Of a stretch of 64,000 bases of DNA, positions 56,661-64,000 are shown one piece after another (the stretch's first letter is position 1; every line of letters starts with the position of its first letter). The notes under the pieces were generated by a model. That model had not been told where the DNA came from. It saw only the letters and a list, made by a program, of their open reading frames with translations, and did no database searches. This DNA comes from Francisella sp. LA112445 (GTDB lineage Bacteria; Pseudomonadota; Gammaproteobacteria; Francisellales; Francisellaceae): NCBI RefSeq assembly GCF_012224145.1, contig NZ_CP041030.1, positions 558,001 through 622,000 of the forward strand, read 5' to 3'. Both the position numbers and the translations under genes were made by a program.

Positions 56661-56978
56661 ATGGAGTTAAGTGAACTAAAGGCACAAGTAATACAAAGGT
56701 TAGATAATTATATAGATAATAGATTTCTAAATGTTTTTACTAATCAAGGAGATAATATAAGAGCAGTTAACACAAAAGTTTGTATAGAAAATGCAAGTTG
56801 TTCAGCAACAATTAAATTTATCATTGAAAATGAGAAAAAAACTCTTGATTTAGAATATTGCAAAGTTACCGATAGTCTTAATCAGTCTCAAAATAGAGCT
56901 ACTAAACTATCACCCTATTATAAGATAATTCAAGAGTGTCAAGAGTTATTTGTTTTAGAGGTAAAATCTCATGTGTAG
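56661..56978 (+). CDS. NHHHN-RAI family protein, N-terminal module only (105 aa)
   Basis: Only the N-terminal part of the family is present: LDNYIDNRFLNVFTNQGDN then RAVNT, then SPYYKIIQECQEL, and the protein stops at residue 105. The NHHHN motif is altered to NQGDN, so this copy is diverged as well as short. No homology to the C-terminal half follows before the next copy. It keeps a perfect promoter motif and a good ribosome site, so it may be expressed as a short protein or be a 3'-deleted relic. Confidence 0.55.
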   Translation: MELSELKAQVIQRLDNYIDNRFLNVFTNQGDNIRAVNTKVCIENASCSATIKFIIENEKKTLDLEYCKVTDSLNQSQNRATKLSPYYKIIQECQELFVLEVKSHV

Positions 56979-57032
56979 GCTAAGTATTATTGGATTAGTA
57001 GGGTTGTAGTTTTATTAAAAAGGAGATTCTAA

Positions 57033-57910
57033 ATGGATTTTAATCAAAAAAAAACAGATAATACGAAATTTAGATAATTATATAGATAATAGATTTTTAA
57101 ATATTTTTTCAAATCATCATCATAATGAAAGAGCTATAAATACAAGAAAGTATATTGAAGCAGCTGAAAATACGACAACTATAAAATGGATAATAAATAA
57201 TGAAATAAGCCTATTAGAAACTGGAAAATATTTATCAGGGTATGATTTAGAAAAGCGAACTAATGAGTATAGTAGCTCTAAATTTTCACAAAAAATTAGT
57301 AGTGCAAACTATCAAACATCAAGCTACTATAAAACAATTTCTAACTGTAAAAAAAATAATTAATGGGCAAGATCAGGATACTCTGATTAAGACTGCAATA
57401 AATACTTCCTCATTAGAGAATAATAATCTTTACGATCGTAATATTGAAGCTAATGTAGCATCAGCGATAAAACAAAATGGTACGGATAGCTTTATATTAG
57501 ATGAGAGTATTATACTTGAGTCACATACAACTTATATCTATGTGATTTACTATATCAACGCCACTTCTGATCTTGAAATAAGAATTACTAAAGATGATAG
57601 AAGTTATTCTAAAGGCTCTAGAAAACATCCCACTCTTGCTCATGTTGGTAAATTTAACCCTAATTATTTTACAAATTATGGAATAGAGAAAAATCTTAAA
57701 GCTTTAATGGCAGGGGAAATAATAACAGGTGAAAACTCTTATGAAGTTGAAATTAATAATGAAAGTGGACATTTTAAACCAAGTCAAAAAAGCTTTGAAG
57801 ATTGTAAAAAAATTATAGAAGATAAGTTAGGACCTTTATACTATATTTCATATTCATTAAATTTGGACTCAGATTTCACTGTAAATTCTCATCAATGGAT
57901 ATTTATTTAA
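57033..57910 (+). pseudogene. NHHHN-RAI family gene with two A-tract frameshifts (about 291 aa if repaired)
   Basis: The start MDFNQKK is at ATG 57033 (AAGGAG upstream). A run of 9 A (57046-57054) shifts the frame; with 8 A it would read QKKQIIRNLDNYIDN, matching the family. The frame then runs through SNHHHN and RAINT to SSYYKTISNCKK, where a run of 8 A (57349-57356) shifts again; with 7 A it continues KKIINGQDQ to the end, including HPTLAHVGKF, MAGEI and INNESGHFKPSQ. Both errors are single extra A. Either a young pseudogene, or a gene expressed by slippage on A-tracts. No island promoter motif lies before it. Confidence 0.75.
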
Positions 57911-57968
57911 ATTATTCATAATCTTTGCTATAAGAAAAATACTACTTTAGAACCATCTACATTTATAA

Positions 57969-58021
57969 ATTACATTATTTTACAGTTATTAAACATTTTA
58001 GACACATCTTATTACTACAAT
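57969..58021 (+). promoter_or_regulatory. Island promoter motif, site 6 (before 139-aa family gene)
   Basis: TTACA at 57970 and 57980 (10-bp phase), third half-site TTAAACATTT from 57989, and -10-like TACAAT at 58016-58021, 46 nt from the first TTACA. Gene start 58057. Confidence 0.7.
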
Positions 58022-58056
58022 TAAAAATACATTAAATCATAGATAGGTTTTTAAAA

Positions 58057-58476
58057 ATGGCAGAAAATGAGGATATCTCTATAATTAAGAAACAAATACT
58101 AACAAAGTTAGATAAATATATAAACAATAGAATTATAAATATTTTCTCAAATCATCATCACAATGAAAGAGCTATAAATACAAGAAATTATATTAGTCAA
58201 ATAAATAATGATATAGAGCTTATAAAATCAATATTAGATAATGAAAGATATTTATTTGAACCTGAGAGTAAAAGATCTAGCACTTACAACATAGGATTTA
58301 CAGATTCAAATCCTACACTTAATACTTATGATTCATCTAGATATGCTAATAATCTTAAGAATAAAAATAAAGAAACATCTACTTATTTTATAATAATTAA
58401 GGAGTGCTTGGATATTTGTGAAAGAACTCCCCAACAATCTTTGCAGTTTTCCAGAAACTATACCTTTAAAAGCTAA
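58057..58476 (+). CDS. NHHHN-RAI family protein, N-terminal module only (139 aa)
   Basis: N-terminal module conserved in full (LDKYINNRIINIF, SNHHHNERAINT, about residues 15-46), then STYFIIIKECLDIC, ending at residue 139 without the C-terminal SGHFKP part. The following 200 bp contain no matching sequence. Second short member of the family; its good promoter motif suggests transcription. Could be a truncated relic or a functional short form. Confidence 0.6.
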   Translation: MAENEDISIIKKQILTKLDKYINNRIINIFSNHHHNERAINTRNYISQINNDIELIKSILDNERYLFEPESKRSSTYNIGFTDSNPTLNTYDSSRYANNLKNKNKETSTYFIIIKECLDICERTPQQSLQFSRNYTFKS

Positions 58477-58555
58477 TTTAGTTTTTTTAAAAAAATAATT
58501 AACAAATTCTAATAAATTCAATAATTATCAAGATTATCTGGCTAATTAAATAAAA

Positions 58556-58608
58556 GTTACAAAGTTTTACAAATGCTAAATATTTTGTATACATCTAATG
58601 GTTATCTT
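58556..58608 (+). promoter_or_regulatory. Island promoter motif, site 3 (before tssB)
   Basis: TTACA at 58557 and 58567 (10-bp phase), third half-site CTAAATATTT from 58576, and -10-like TATCTT at 58603-58608, 46 nt from the first TTACA. Drives the tssB-tssC-hcp-tssK block; tssB starts at 58678. Confidence 0.7.
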
Positions 58609-58677
58609 AGTGTCTAGAAACTTCAAGTGAGTTTTTAAAGCTTAAACATTTAACAAAAATAGGTAAGGGGAGTTTAA

Positions 58678-59199
58678 ATGAAAATTAATCAAACAATTCC
58701 AAAATCTCGTATCACAATTACATATGATATGGAGGTTGATGGTGTCAAAAAGAAAAAGGAATTGCCTTTTAGACAATTATTAGTAGGAGATTTGTCATTA
58801 GGCAACTCACAAGAGAGACAAAAAGATTTAAGTAATCGTAAAGTTTATGAGTTAGCGAGTCCAAACTTATCTGAAGTTATGAAACCTATGGGTATCAAGT
58901 TGAATATTAGTGTGCCAAATCATATCAAAGAGGGTGCTGAAGATATTCAAGTAAACTTAGATGTTGACTCTATGAAAGTCTTTGATCCAAATACTATTGC
59001 TCAGCGTATTCCTGAGTTAGCGTCGTTGCTTCAGGCTAAGGCTTTAATACAAGAGTTTAGCTCGACTATTGATAATAATAGAAAACTTAGGAACTTACTA
59101 AATAACTGTATCAACAGCTCACAAGCTTTAGAAAAGATTCAAGAGGAGTTGCCTCTTCTTGAATCGTATAAGTTAAATGATCAAGAGAAAGGGGTTTAA
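58678..59199 (+). CDS. tssB: T6SS sheath small subunit TssB (IglA)
   Basis: 173 aa. The N-terminal IPKSRITITYDMEVDGVKKKKELPFR and LLVGDLSLG blocks are the TssB/VipA signature, and VNLDVDSMKVFDPNTIAQRIPEL matches the interaction region for TssC. Strong ribosome site (AAGGGGAG). Forms the contractile sheath with TssC encoded 1 nt downstream. Confidence 0.93.
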   Translation: MKINQTIPKSRITITYDMEVDGVKKKKELPFRQLLVGDLSLGNSQERQKDLSNRKVYELASPNLSEVMKPMGIKLNISVPNHIKEGAEDIQVNLDVDSMKVFDPNTIAQRIPELASLLQAKALIQEFSSTIDNNRKLRNLLNNCINSSQALEKIQEELPLLESYKLNDQEKGV

Positions 59200-59200
59200 A

Positions 59201-60688
59201 ATGTCAGAAGTTATAGATAAAGCATATAAGTGTGCAGATATTCTTTCAGCAGCAGGGTTTCAGGAGAGTGAGAATTTTCAACTAATATCCCAAGAGCAGT
59301 TGAGCGATAGTAAGCTACAAGCAAATTATGAGTCAAGATTAATGACTGCATTATCAATATTGCTTAGTAATAAAAAAGATGAATCTGTTATTGATAAGAA
59401 TCTAATACATAGAGTTTCTGAGATGATAGATAATATGATCAATAAACAAGTCTCAGAAGTTTTAGCACATCCTGACTTTAGACAGTTAGAAACTAGCTGG
59501 AGATCAGTTCAAGAAGTTGCTAATAATATGGATTTTAAAAAGACTCAATTATCGATTATAGATGTTGATAAAGATGAACTAGCTGAAGATTTTGAAAATA
59601 ATAGTGTAGATGTTTCTGGCAGTGATTTCTTTAAGAAAGTATATGTTGCTGAGTATGATCAGTTTGGTGGCGAACCATACGGTTCAGTAATCGGATTATA
59701 TGATTTTGATAAAACTCAAGAGGATATTGAGTGGCTTACTGTTATGGGTAGAATTGCAGAGGCTTCTCATGCGCCATTTATTGCAGCAGCTTCTCCAAAA
59801 TTATTTGGTTGTCAGACATATCATGATTTGAGTGAGATTAAAGATATTGATGGTTTGATGGCACATCCTAGATTTGGTCGTTGGAATGCTTTTAGAAAAA
59901 CTAGAGCAGCAGGATATATAGGTCTGACTCTGCCTAACTTTATGCTAAGAGCTCCTTATGATCCTGTCAATAATCCTGCAGGTAAAGGACCTTTAAATAA
60001 TTTTAAAGAAGAAGTTAGTCTAACTGCACCAGATCAAAGTTGTTTATGGGGAAATGCATCTGTGTTGTTTGCTAAAAACTTAGCTAGATCATATGAAATA
60101 ACAGGATGGTGCCAGTCTATTTGTGGTCCAACAAGTGGAGGAATGGTCGAAGGATTACCAATTTACAACTTTAATGAACGAGATAGTAATGCTTTTGTAC
60201 TTCCAGTTAACTTTTTGATACCAGATCATAAGGAATATAGTTTAGCTAAAGCTGGGTTTATCAGTTTAGTTTATGAAAAGAAAACTTCAAACGCTTGTTT
60301 CTTTAGTGCCCAGTCACTTAAAAGTAGCGAAGAATTTGAAGATCCTAATGATAGTGAGAATAGTCAGCTTATTACAAAATTACCATATACATTCTCGGTT
60401 TGTAAGATAGCTCACTATGTTAAATGTATGGCTCGCGATGATATCGGCTCAGAAGCAGATGAGACTATTATAAGTAAAAAATTAAATACTTGGATTAGTA
60501 AGTATGTAACTACAGTGTCAAATCCAAATGTTTTAACGGCATCTTATTATCCATTTAAAGCAGCTAATGTCAATGTCAGTAAATCCCAAGGGATGGCTGG
60601 TTGGTATAACTGCAACATAGAAGTTCTGCCTCATATTAAATTTGAAGGTATGGATGTAACCCTTAAGTTAGATACAAGACTAGCTTAA
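59201..60688 (+). CDS. tssC: T6SS sheath large subunit TssC (IglB)
   Basis: 495 aa from ATG 59201 (MSEVIDKAYK), preceded by AAAGGGG; an in-frame upstream start at 59177 would lie inside tssB. The core contains HPDFRQLETSWRSVQEV, GSDFFKKVYVAEYDQFGGEPYG and HPRFGRWNAFRKTRAAGYIGL, classical VipB blocks. The C-terminus (YNCNIEVLPHIKFEGMDVTLKLD) is also standard. Sheath subunit. Confidence 0.95.
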   Translation: MSEVIDKAYKCADILSAAGFQESENFQLISQEQLSDSKLQANYESRLMTALSILLSNKKDESVIDKNLIHRVSEMIDNMINKQVSEVLAHPDFRQLETSWRSVQEVANNMDFKKTQLSIIDVDKDELAEDFENNSVDVSGSDFFKKVYVAEYDQFGGEPYGSVIGLYDFDKTQEDIEWLTVMGRIAEASHAPFIAAASPKLFGCQTYHDLSEIKDIDGLMAHPRFGRWNAFRKTRAAGYIGLTLPNFMLRAPYDPVNNPAGKGPLNNFKEEVSLTAPDQSCLWGNASVLFAKNLARSYEITGWCQSICGPTSGGMVEGLPIYNFNERDSNAFVLPVNFLIPDHKEYSLAKAGFISLVYEKKTSNACFFSAQSLKSSEEFEDPNDSENSQLITKLPYTFSVCKIAHYVKCMARDDIGSEADETIISKKLNTWISKYVTTVSNPNVLTASYYPFKAANVNVSKSQGMAGWYNCNIEVLPHIKFEGMDVTLKLDTRLA

Positions 60689-60719
60689 GAAATAAAATAA
60701 TCATAAAAGGAGAAAAATC

Positions 60720-61397
60720 ATGGAACAAGTTAGTAGATATGTTTCAAATCGAAATAACGCATTTACTGTAAATGTGAACTCATTACAAAACTCTCAATCG
60801 ACAAGTCCAGAGTTTGCAATGGAGCCAAAGATGCTTCTAGGAAGTAGCTTTGCTATCAAAATAGCAGGCCAACCTGTTACATTAACTAAATTTGCTGCAA
60901 TGTATCCAGGAGGAGCTACAGAAGCAAATACAGATATCGTGGCTACTTTAGAGAACCTTTATGTTGCTAGTGCTACTTTAGGTACTACTTCATGTAACTC
61001 TATAACTTTTGCAGTTACAAAAGCAAGTCTTGATGCTATTGCAAATGCGTATAGTCAAGCTGCGGGTAATCGTGAAATGGTTACTGTTGAAGCAACAATT
61101 GCTACAGATTCTTTAGTTACAGGGCAATTCTATTTCCAACCTGCTACTGGAACTACAGCTGGTAATTGGGGAGATATTTTAACTTTCCAAGATGCTGTTA
61201 CATTTACATCGACAAGCGAACCATCAATTGAAGAAATAGGTGGAGGAAATAGTAGTTCAAACGCTATTGGATTGATAACTTTCAATAATATACGTGCTAG
61301 TAATAACTTCAATGTTTCGATAACAGCATCAAATATTGATAGTAATGCGAAATTTGTTTCAAACATTATGGCAAATAACTCAGCAGCAGGCGCTTAA
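60720..61397 (+). CDS. Putative Hcp/TssD-like tube protein (IglC position)
   Basis: 225 aa, beta-rich, Ala/Asn/Thr-rich, no signal peptide. It occupies the exact place of IglC/Hcp between tssC and tssK and has the right size. Residue-level likeness to canonical Hcp is not visible to me, as is also true of FPI IglC. Good ribosome site (AAAAGGAG). The predicted composition (many short beta strands) fits a tube protein. Confidence 0.55.
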   Translation: MEQVSRYVSNRNNAFTVNVNSLQNSQSTSPEFAMEPKMLLGSSFAIKIAGQPVTLTKFAAMYPGGATEANTDIVATLENLYVASATLGTTSCNSITFAVTKASLDAIANAYSQAAGNREMVTVEATIATDSLVTGQFYFQPATGTTAGNWGDILTFQDAVTFTSTSEPSIEEIGGGNSSSNAIGLITFNNIRASNNFNVSITASNIDSNAKFVSNIMANNSAAGA

Positions 61398-61408
61398 GGA
61401 TATTAATA

Positions 61409-62623
61409 ATGAGTCAAGTACACTGGAGTATGGGGCAGGTTTTATTACCTGAGCATTTTATTTTACAACAAAAATATATGCATCAATTAAGTGGACATGT
61501 GAATAGCATAGTTCACGGCTATAGCGATGGTGTGCTTGATGTCATTATAGATGATAAAGCACTGTTATATAATATATTAAAAATCAAAAAGTTAGCCATC
61601 TTTATGCCAGGTCAAACTTTTGCATTATTAGATTTCAATGCAATATGCCATGCATACGAGTTAGATCCTGAGAAAATTACAGAAGATGGCAAATTAAGCT
61701 TATATTTAACTTTAAAAAATGAGCCAAATATACAACATGAAAATATTAATAGACAGGACATTGAAGTAGAGTATTTTGAGTTTTATTTAAGTGATACTTT
61801 AGTGACTAATACTAATTATTCAGTCAAACTATTTGAGCTAGCGTACTCTGAAGATGAGCAAAAATGGAGTGTAGATACGAGTTATATACCTAAATGCATA
61901 TATTTACCATATATGTTTGCTAAATCATTTTTAGAATCAGCAACTGAGAAATTATCTGATATTAGAGATAAATTACATAAAGTATGCATAAATAAAACTA
62001 TATATGATAGATATCAAGCTGTGAATCTTAGATTATCTGATATTGAATTTTGGTTAAATTCACAGAATATAGATAGTAGCGCTATTTGTATATATCAGCT
62101 GAGAAATTATATACATAAGTTATATCAATGTGTGAGTCTTGTATGGTATAACAAAATAAGTTTATACGAAGCCTCAAAGCAACCACTACAAGACTGCTAT
62201 AAGCTTTTACATCTGATAACGAAGTGCTCAGAAAATGAATTAAAAAGTTCTAATATATATGAGCTTTCGTATAAACAAGGTGTGTACCAGACTGGAATAT
62301 TAGATGATGATTTCTTTACTTCGGAGTCTAAATACCTTGTTTATAATAGTGGAGCCTCAGTCTTATCATCTGATAGGAAAGTTTTAGTTAAGGGGTTTGC
62401 ACCTTCTAGGACAGAGAGTATTTTGTTAAAAGCTTTACCAGGTGTTGAGCTAAAGCCTGTTGAATCTGAGATATTATTGAATAACTTCCCAGATGCTGAA
62501 GAGGTTTTTGAAATCATACCATTAGGGAATCAATGGCAAGCTGTGATTAATGAGAGAGTCTTATGCTTTAAGTTTAATCTGATGCATAATCCTAACTCTC
62601 AAGTTTATCTAACTTGCTTATAG
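61409..62623 (+). CDS. tssK: T6SS baseplate protein TssK (IglD-like)
   Basis: 404 aa. The N-terminal VHWSMGQVLLPEHFILQQKY matches the TssK opening (W-x-x-G-x-x-L-x-P-x-HF). A C-terminal beta-rich part ends in VYLTC. Length is close to FPI IglD. It links the baseplate to the membrane complex. Lies 11 bp after the Hcp-position gene and is the last gene of the block. Confidence 0.82.
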   Translation: MSQVHWSMGQVLLPEHFILQQKYMHQLSGHVNSIVHGYSDGVLDVIIDDKALLYNILKIKKLAIFMPGQTFALLDFNAICHAYELDPEKITEDGKLSLYLTLKNEPNIQHENINRQDIEVEYFEFYLSDTLVTNTNYSVKLFELAYSEDEQKWSVDTSYIPKCIYLPYMFAKSFLESATEKLSDIRDKLHKVCINKTIYDRYQAVNLRLSDIEFWLNSQNIDSSAICIYQLRNYIHKLYQCVSLVWYNKISLYEASKQPLQDCYKLLHLITKCSENELKSSNIYELSYKQGVYQTGILDDDFFTSESKYLVYNSGASVLSSDRKVLVKGFAPSRTESILLKALPGVELKPVESEILLNNFPDAEEVFEIIPLGNQWQAVINERVLCFKFNLMHNPNSQVYLTCL

Positions 62624-62745
62624 CTTAAAAATAATCTGTATTTAGAAAATACAATAATTAATATTAATAATTTTAAACTACGAAATATTATAGAAAAGTA
62701 AAACTAAGATTGAAATATAACTAACCTACAGACAAATTTAGTAAA

Positions 62746-62774
62746 ATGACATGAGTTACAATTTGATGTATAAT
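62746..62774 (+). promoter_or_regulatory. Sigma-70-like promoter for the response-regulator gene
   Basis: ATGACA at 62746-62751 (-35) and TATAAT at 62769-62774 (-10) with a 17-bp spacer. This promoter lacks the paired TTACA half-sites; one GTTACA (62755-62760) lies in the spacer. Confidence 0.65.
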
Positions 62775-62786
62775 CTTTATTATTAG

Positions 62787-62854
62787 AGCACTTTACGGAT
62801 AGTTTTTACAAAAGGTTAGCTTCAAGTTTTGCTTCTATGGTATAAAAAAGTGCT
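62787..62854 (+). repeat. Inverted repeat in the leader of the response-regulator mRNA
   Basis: AGCACTTT (62787-62794) can pair with AAAGTGCT (62847-62854), enclosing 52 nt in the predicted 5' leader just before the ribosome site (AAGGAGC). It could form a leader structure. Confidence 0.35.
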
Positions 62855-62878
62855 TACTATAATGAGAAGGAGCTTTAT

Positions 62879-63595
62879 ATGAATATTCTGATAGTAGATG
62901 ATGATAAAAAAATATGCTCTATGCTGAAGCTGTTCTTTGAAAAATATAACTACAAAATAGATATTGTGCACTCAGGTGAAGAAGCCATAGAGATTTTATA
63001 TGCGAATCATGAAAAGTATGATGTTGTAACATTAGATATTCATATGCATGGAATATGTGGTATTGAAACATGCAAAAAGATCCGTGAATTTTCTGATATT
63101 CCTATATTGATGGTGACTTCATCACAAGATGATATCAATACAATATTAGCCTTAGAAGTAGGCGCTGATGATTATGTAATCAAGCCTTTTAATCCGATGG
63201 TATTATACTCAAGAATAAAGAATGTAATTAAAAGGTCTCATAAGCAAGAGCAAGTATCAGTAAACAAAAAAACGGTTAATTATGCTTTTTGTAATTGTAT
63301 ACTAGATACAAGTACACAGACATTGAAATACAATGGAAAAATGATACCAATAACAACAGGTGTGTATAGAGTACTTAAATACTTTTTAGAAAATCCAAAT
63401 ATTGTTCTATCAAGAGAGCTTTTAATGGAACAGACACAAAATAGGTCATTAGAAAATTTTGATAGATCAATAGATATCCAAATATCAAGATTAAGAAAGA
63501 TTTTAAAAGATATCGAAATTAATGATGCGATAAAAACAATACATGGCTCAGGGTACATGTGGACTCAGGAGGTTACATTAAAGAGTAATATATGA
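62879..63595 (+). CDS. OmpR-family response regulator
   Basis: 238 aa. Receiver domain: acidic pocket DDD at residues 7-9, phosphoacceptor Asp53 in VVTLDIHM, Thr80 in MVTSS and Lys102 in VIKPF. C-terminal winged helix ends in RSIDIQISRLRKIL and IHGSGYMW, the OmpR/PhoB recognition-helix and wing pattern. OmpR-type regulators bind tandem half-sites spaced by about one helical turn. It overlaps the sensor-kinase gene by 4 nt (ATGA) and lies 255 bp after tssK, so it is a candidate regulator of the island. Confidence 0.92.
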   Translation: MNILIVDDDKKICSMLKLFFEKYNYKIDIVHSGEEAIEILYANHEKYDVVTLDIHMHGICGIETCKKIREFSDIPILMVTSSQDDINTILALEVGADDYVIKPFNPMVLYSRIKNVIKRSHKQEQVSVNKKTVNYAFCNCILDTSTQTLKYNGKMIPITTGVYRVLKYFLENPNIVLSRELLMEQTQNRSLENFDRSIDIQISRLRKILKDIEINDAIKTIHGSGYMWTQEVTLKSNI

Positions 63596-64000
63596 AATCA
63601 ACCATAAAAATAGTATTAAAAAATAAGATTTTTAGATTATTATTTTTATTGGTAATGGTATTGTTTATCATACAGATTACTATCTCTTCATTCTTTATAT
63701 CAAGTCAATCAGCAAATAATGTTCATAGAAATATTATAAATGCCTATGTTGAGAACATTAATGCCATAAATATGCTATTAAGTTATAAAGGGGAGCAACG
63801 ATTAAAAGGACGTATTTTTTTAGATTTTGAATTTAATGATGCATTTGCAAAATTCACACGAAAGCCTCTATGTAAAATTCAGCTTGAACAAAAGACTTTA
63901 CTTAATGAGCTTAGTCAAAAACAACATATAAAAATTAAACTATGGAGTTGTGTCTCTATTAACAATAATGGAGTATGGTTGAATTATATTGTTAAGCCAT
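63592..64000 (+). CDS. Sensor histidine kinase, N-terminal part (3' end outside window)
   Basis: Starts at ATG 63592, overlapping the regulator stop. The first 136 codons show a membrane helix at about residues 13-35 (FRLLFLLVMVLFIIQITISSFF) and the beginning of a periplasmic sensing domain with two Cys (about residues 95 and 120). Kinase domains lie beyond the window. Called as the cognate kinase from position and topology. Confidence 0.75.
   Translation, partial: MKSTIKIVLKNKIFRLLFLLVMVLFIIQITISSFFISSQSANNVHRNIINAYVENINAINMLLSYKGEQRLKGRIFLDFEFNDAFAKFTRKPLCKIQLEQKTLLNELSQKQHIKIKLWSCVSINNNGVWLNYIVKP

Noticed and set aside
57263-57910. A separate 215-aa gene starting at 57263.
   Set aside because: Its first 30 codons are an off-frame reading of the upstream part of the broken family gene; homology to the paralogues begins only after the second A-tract. 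It is the 3' part of the pseudogene.
37132-62623. Identity with the canonical Francisella pathogenicity island (FPI).
   Set aside because: Gene order and sizes differ: no pdpC or pdpD-size genes, tssB/tssC at the far end, a 112-aa spike, a DUF4280 protein without long extension, and a two-component system. It is better called an FPI/FNI-class second T6SS.
36831-64000. Integrase-type mobile island with att repeats.
   Set aside because: No integrase gene and no second copy of the tRNA 3' end were noticed in the window, so only the left boundary is suggested.

Overview
The window is AT-rich DNA of Francisella type; I cannot resolve the species. Four features point there: (i) a wbt-like O-antigen cluster ending in manC-manB; (ii) a second, stand-alone rpoA gene (Francisella is known for two alpha subunits); (iii) insertion sequences of the ISFtu2 (IS5) and ISFtu3 (IS1595) types; (iv) a type VI secretion system (T6SS) of the divergent FPI/FNI class, with a split VgrG, a DUF4280 PAAR-like protein and no ClpV gene.

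Region 1 (1-25480) is an O-antigen cluster, all on the plus strand with many 1-20 nt overlaps. It holds nucleotide-sugar enzymes (dehydrogenase, 4-epimerase, and a WbpB/WbpD/WbpE-type set for 2,3-diamino uronic acids), a 2-hydroxyglutarate oxidase-like flavoprotein, a WbpG/HisH/HisF acetamidino module, an LpxD-like acyltransferase next to a MaoC-type hydratase, a flippase, a probable polymerase, three glycosyltransferases and three separate AsnB-like amidotransferases. Together these suggest an O-unit rich in amidated, acetamidino- and perhaps 3-hydroxyacyl-modified sugars.

Region 2 (25481-31460) carries manC and manB between two almost identical, same-orientation IS5 elements. A decayed IS5 relic lies upstream.

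Region 3 (31555-36917) is housekeeping: rho and trxA (minus strand), then ppx/gppA, rarA, rpoA2 and tRNA-Leu(CAA).

Region 4 (37015-62623) is a T6SS island starting just after the tRNA. The first block (37132-48522) encodes a 390-aa unknown, a TssA-like protein, a PdpA/gp27-like hub, TssM, TssF, a TssG candidate, TssJ, TssL, a PAAR-like tip and a small VgrG spike. The middle (48659-58476) is a cargo-like region: a gene split by an IS1595 element with an exact 8-bp target duplication, a five-member paralogous family with an N-terminal NHHHN-RAI module and a C-terminal SG-H-F-K-P module, two unknown proteins, a methyltransferase and a third IS5 copy. The last block (58678-62623) encodes TssB, TssC, an Hcp/IglC-position protein and TssK. 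An OmpR-type response regulator and the start of a sensor kinase follow (62879-64000).

The strongest unexplained signal is a promoter architecture repeated eight times in the island, on both strands: two TTACA-like half-sites exactly 10 bp apart, a third AT-rich half-site about 10 bp further on, and a -10-like hexamer exactly 46 nt after the first half-site. It precedes the two first structural genes, tssB, the IS-split gene and four of the five family genes. In one case an IS5 copy has inserted between the half-sites and the -10. I propose that it defines a co-regulated secretion and cargo regulon, possibly controlled by the island's own response regulator.
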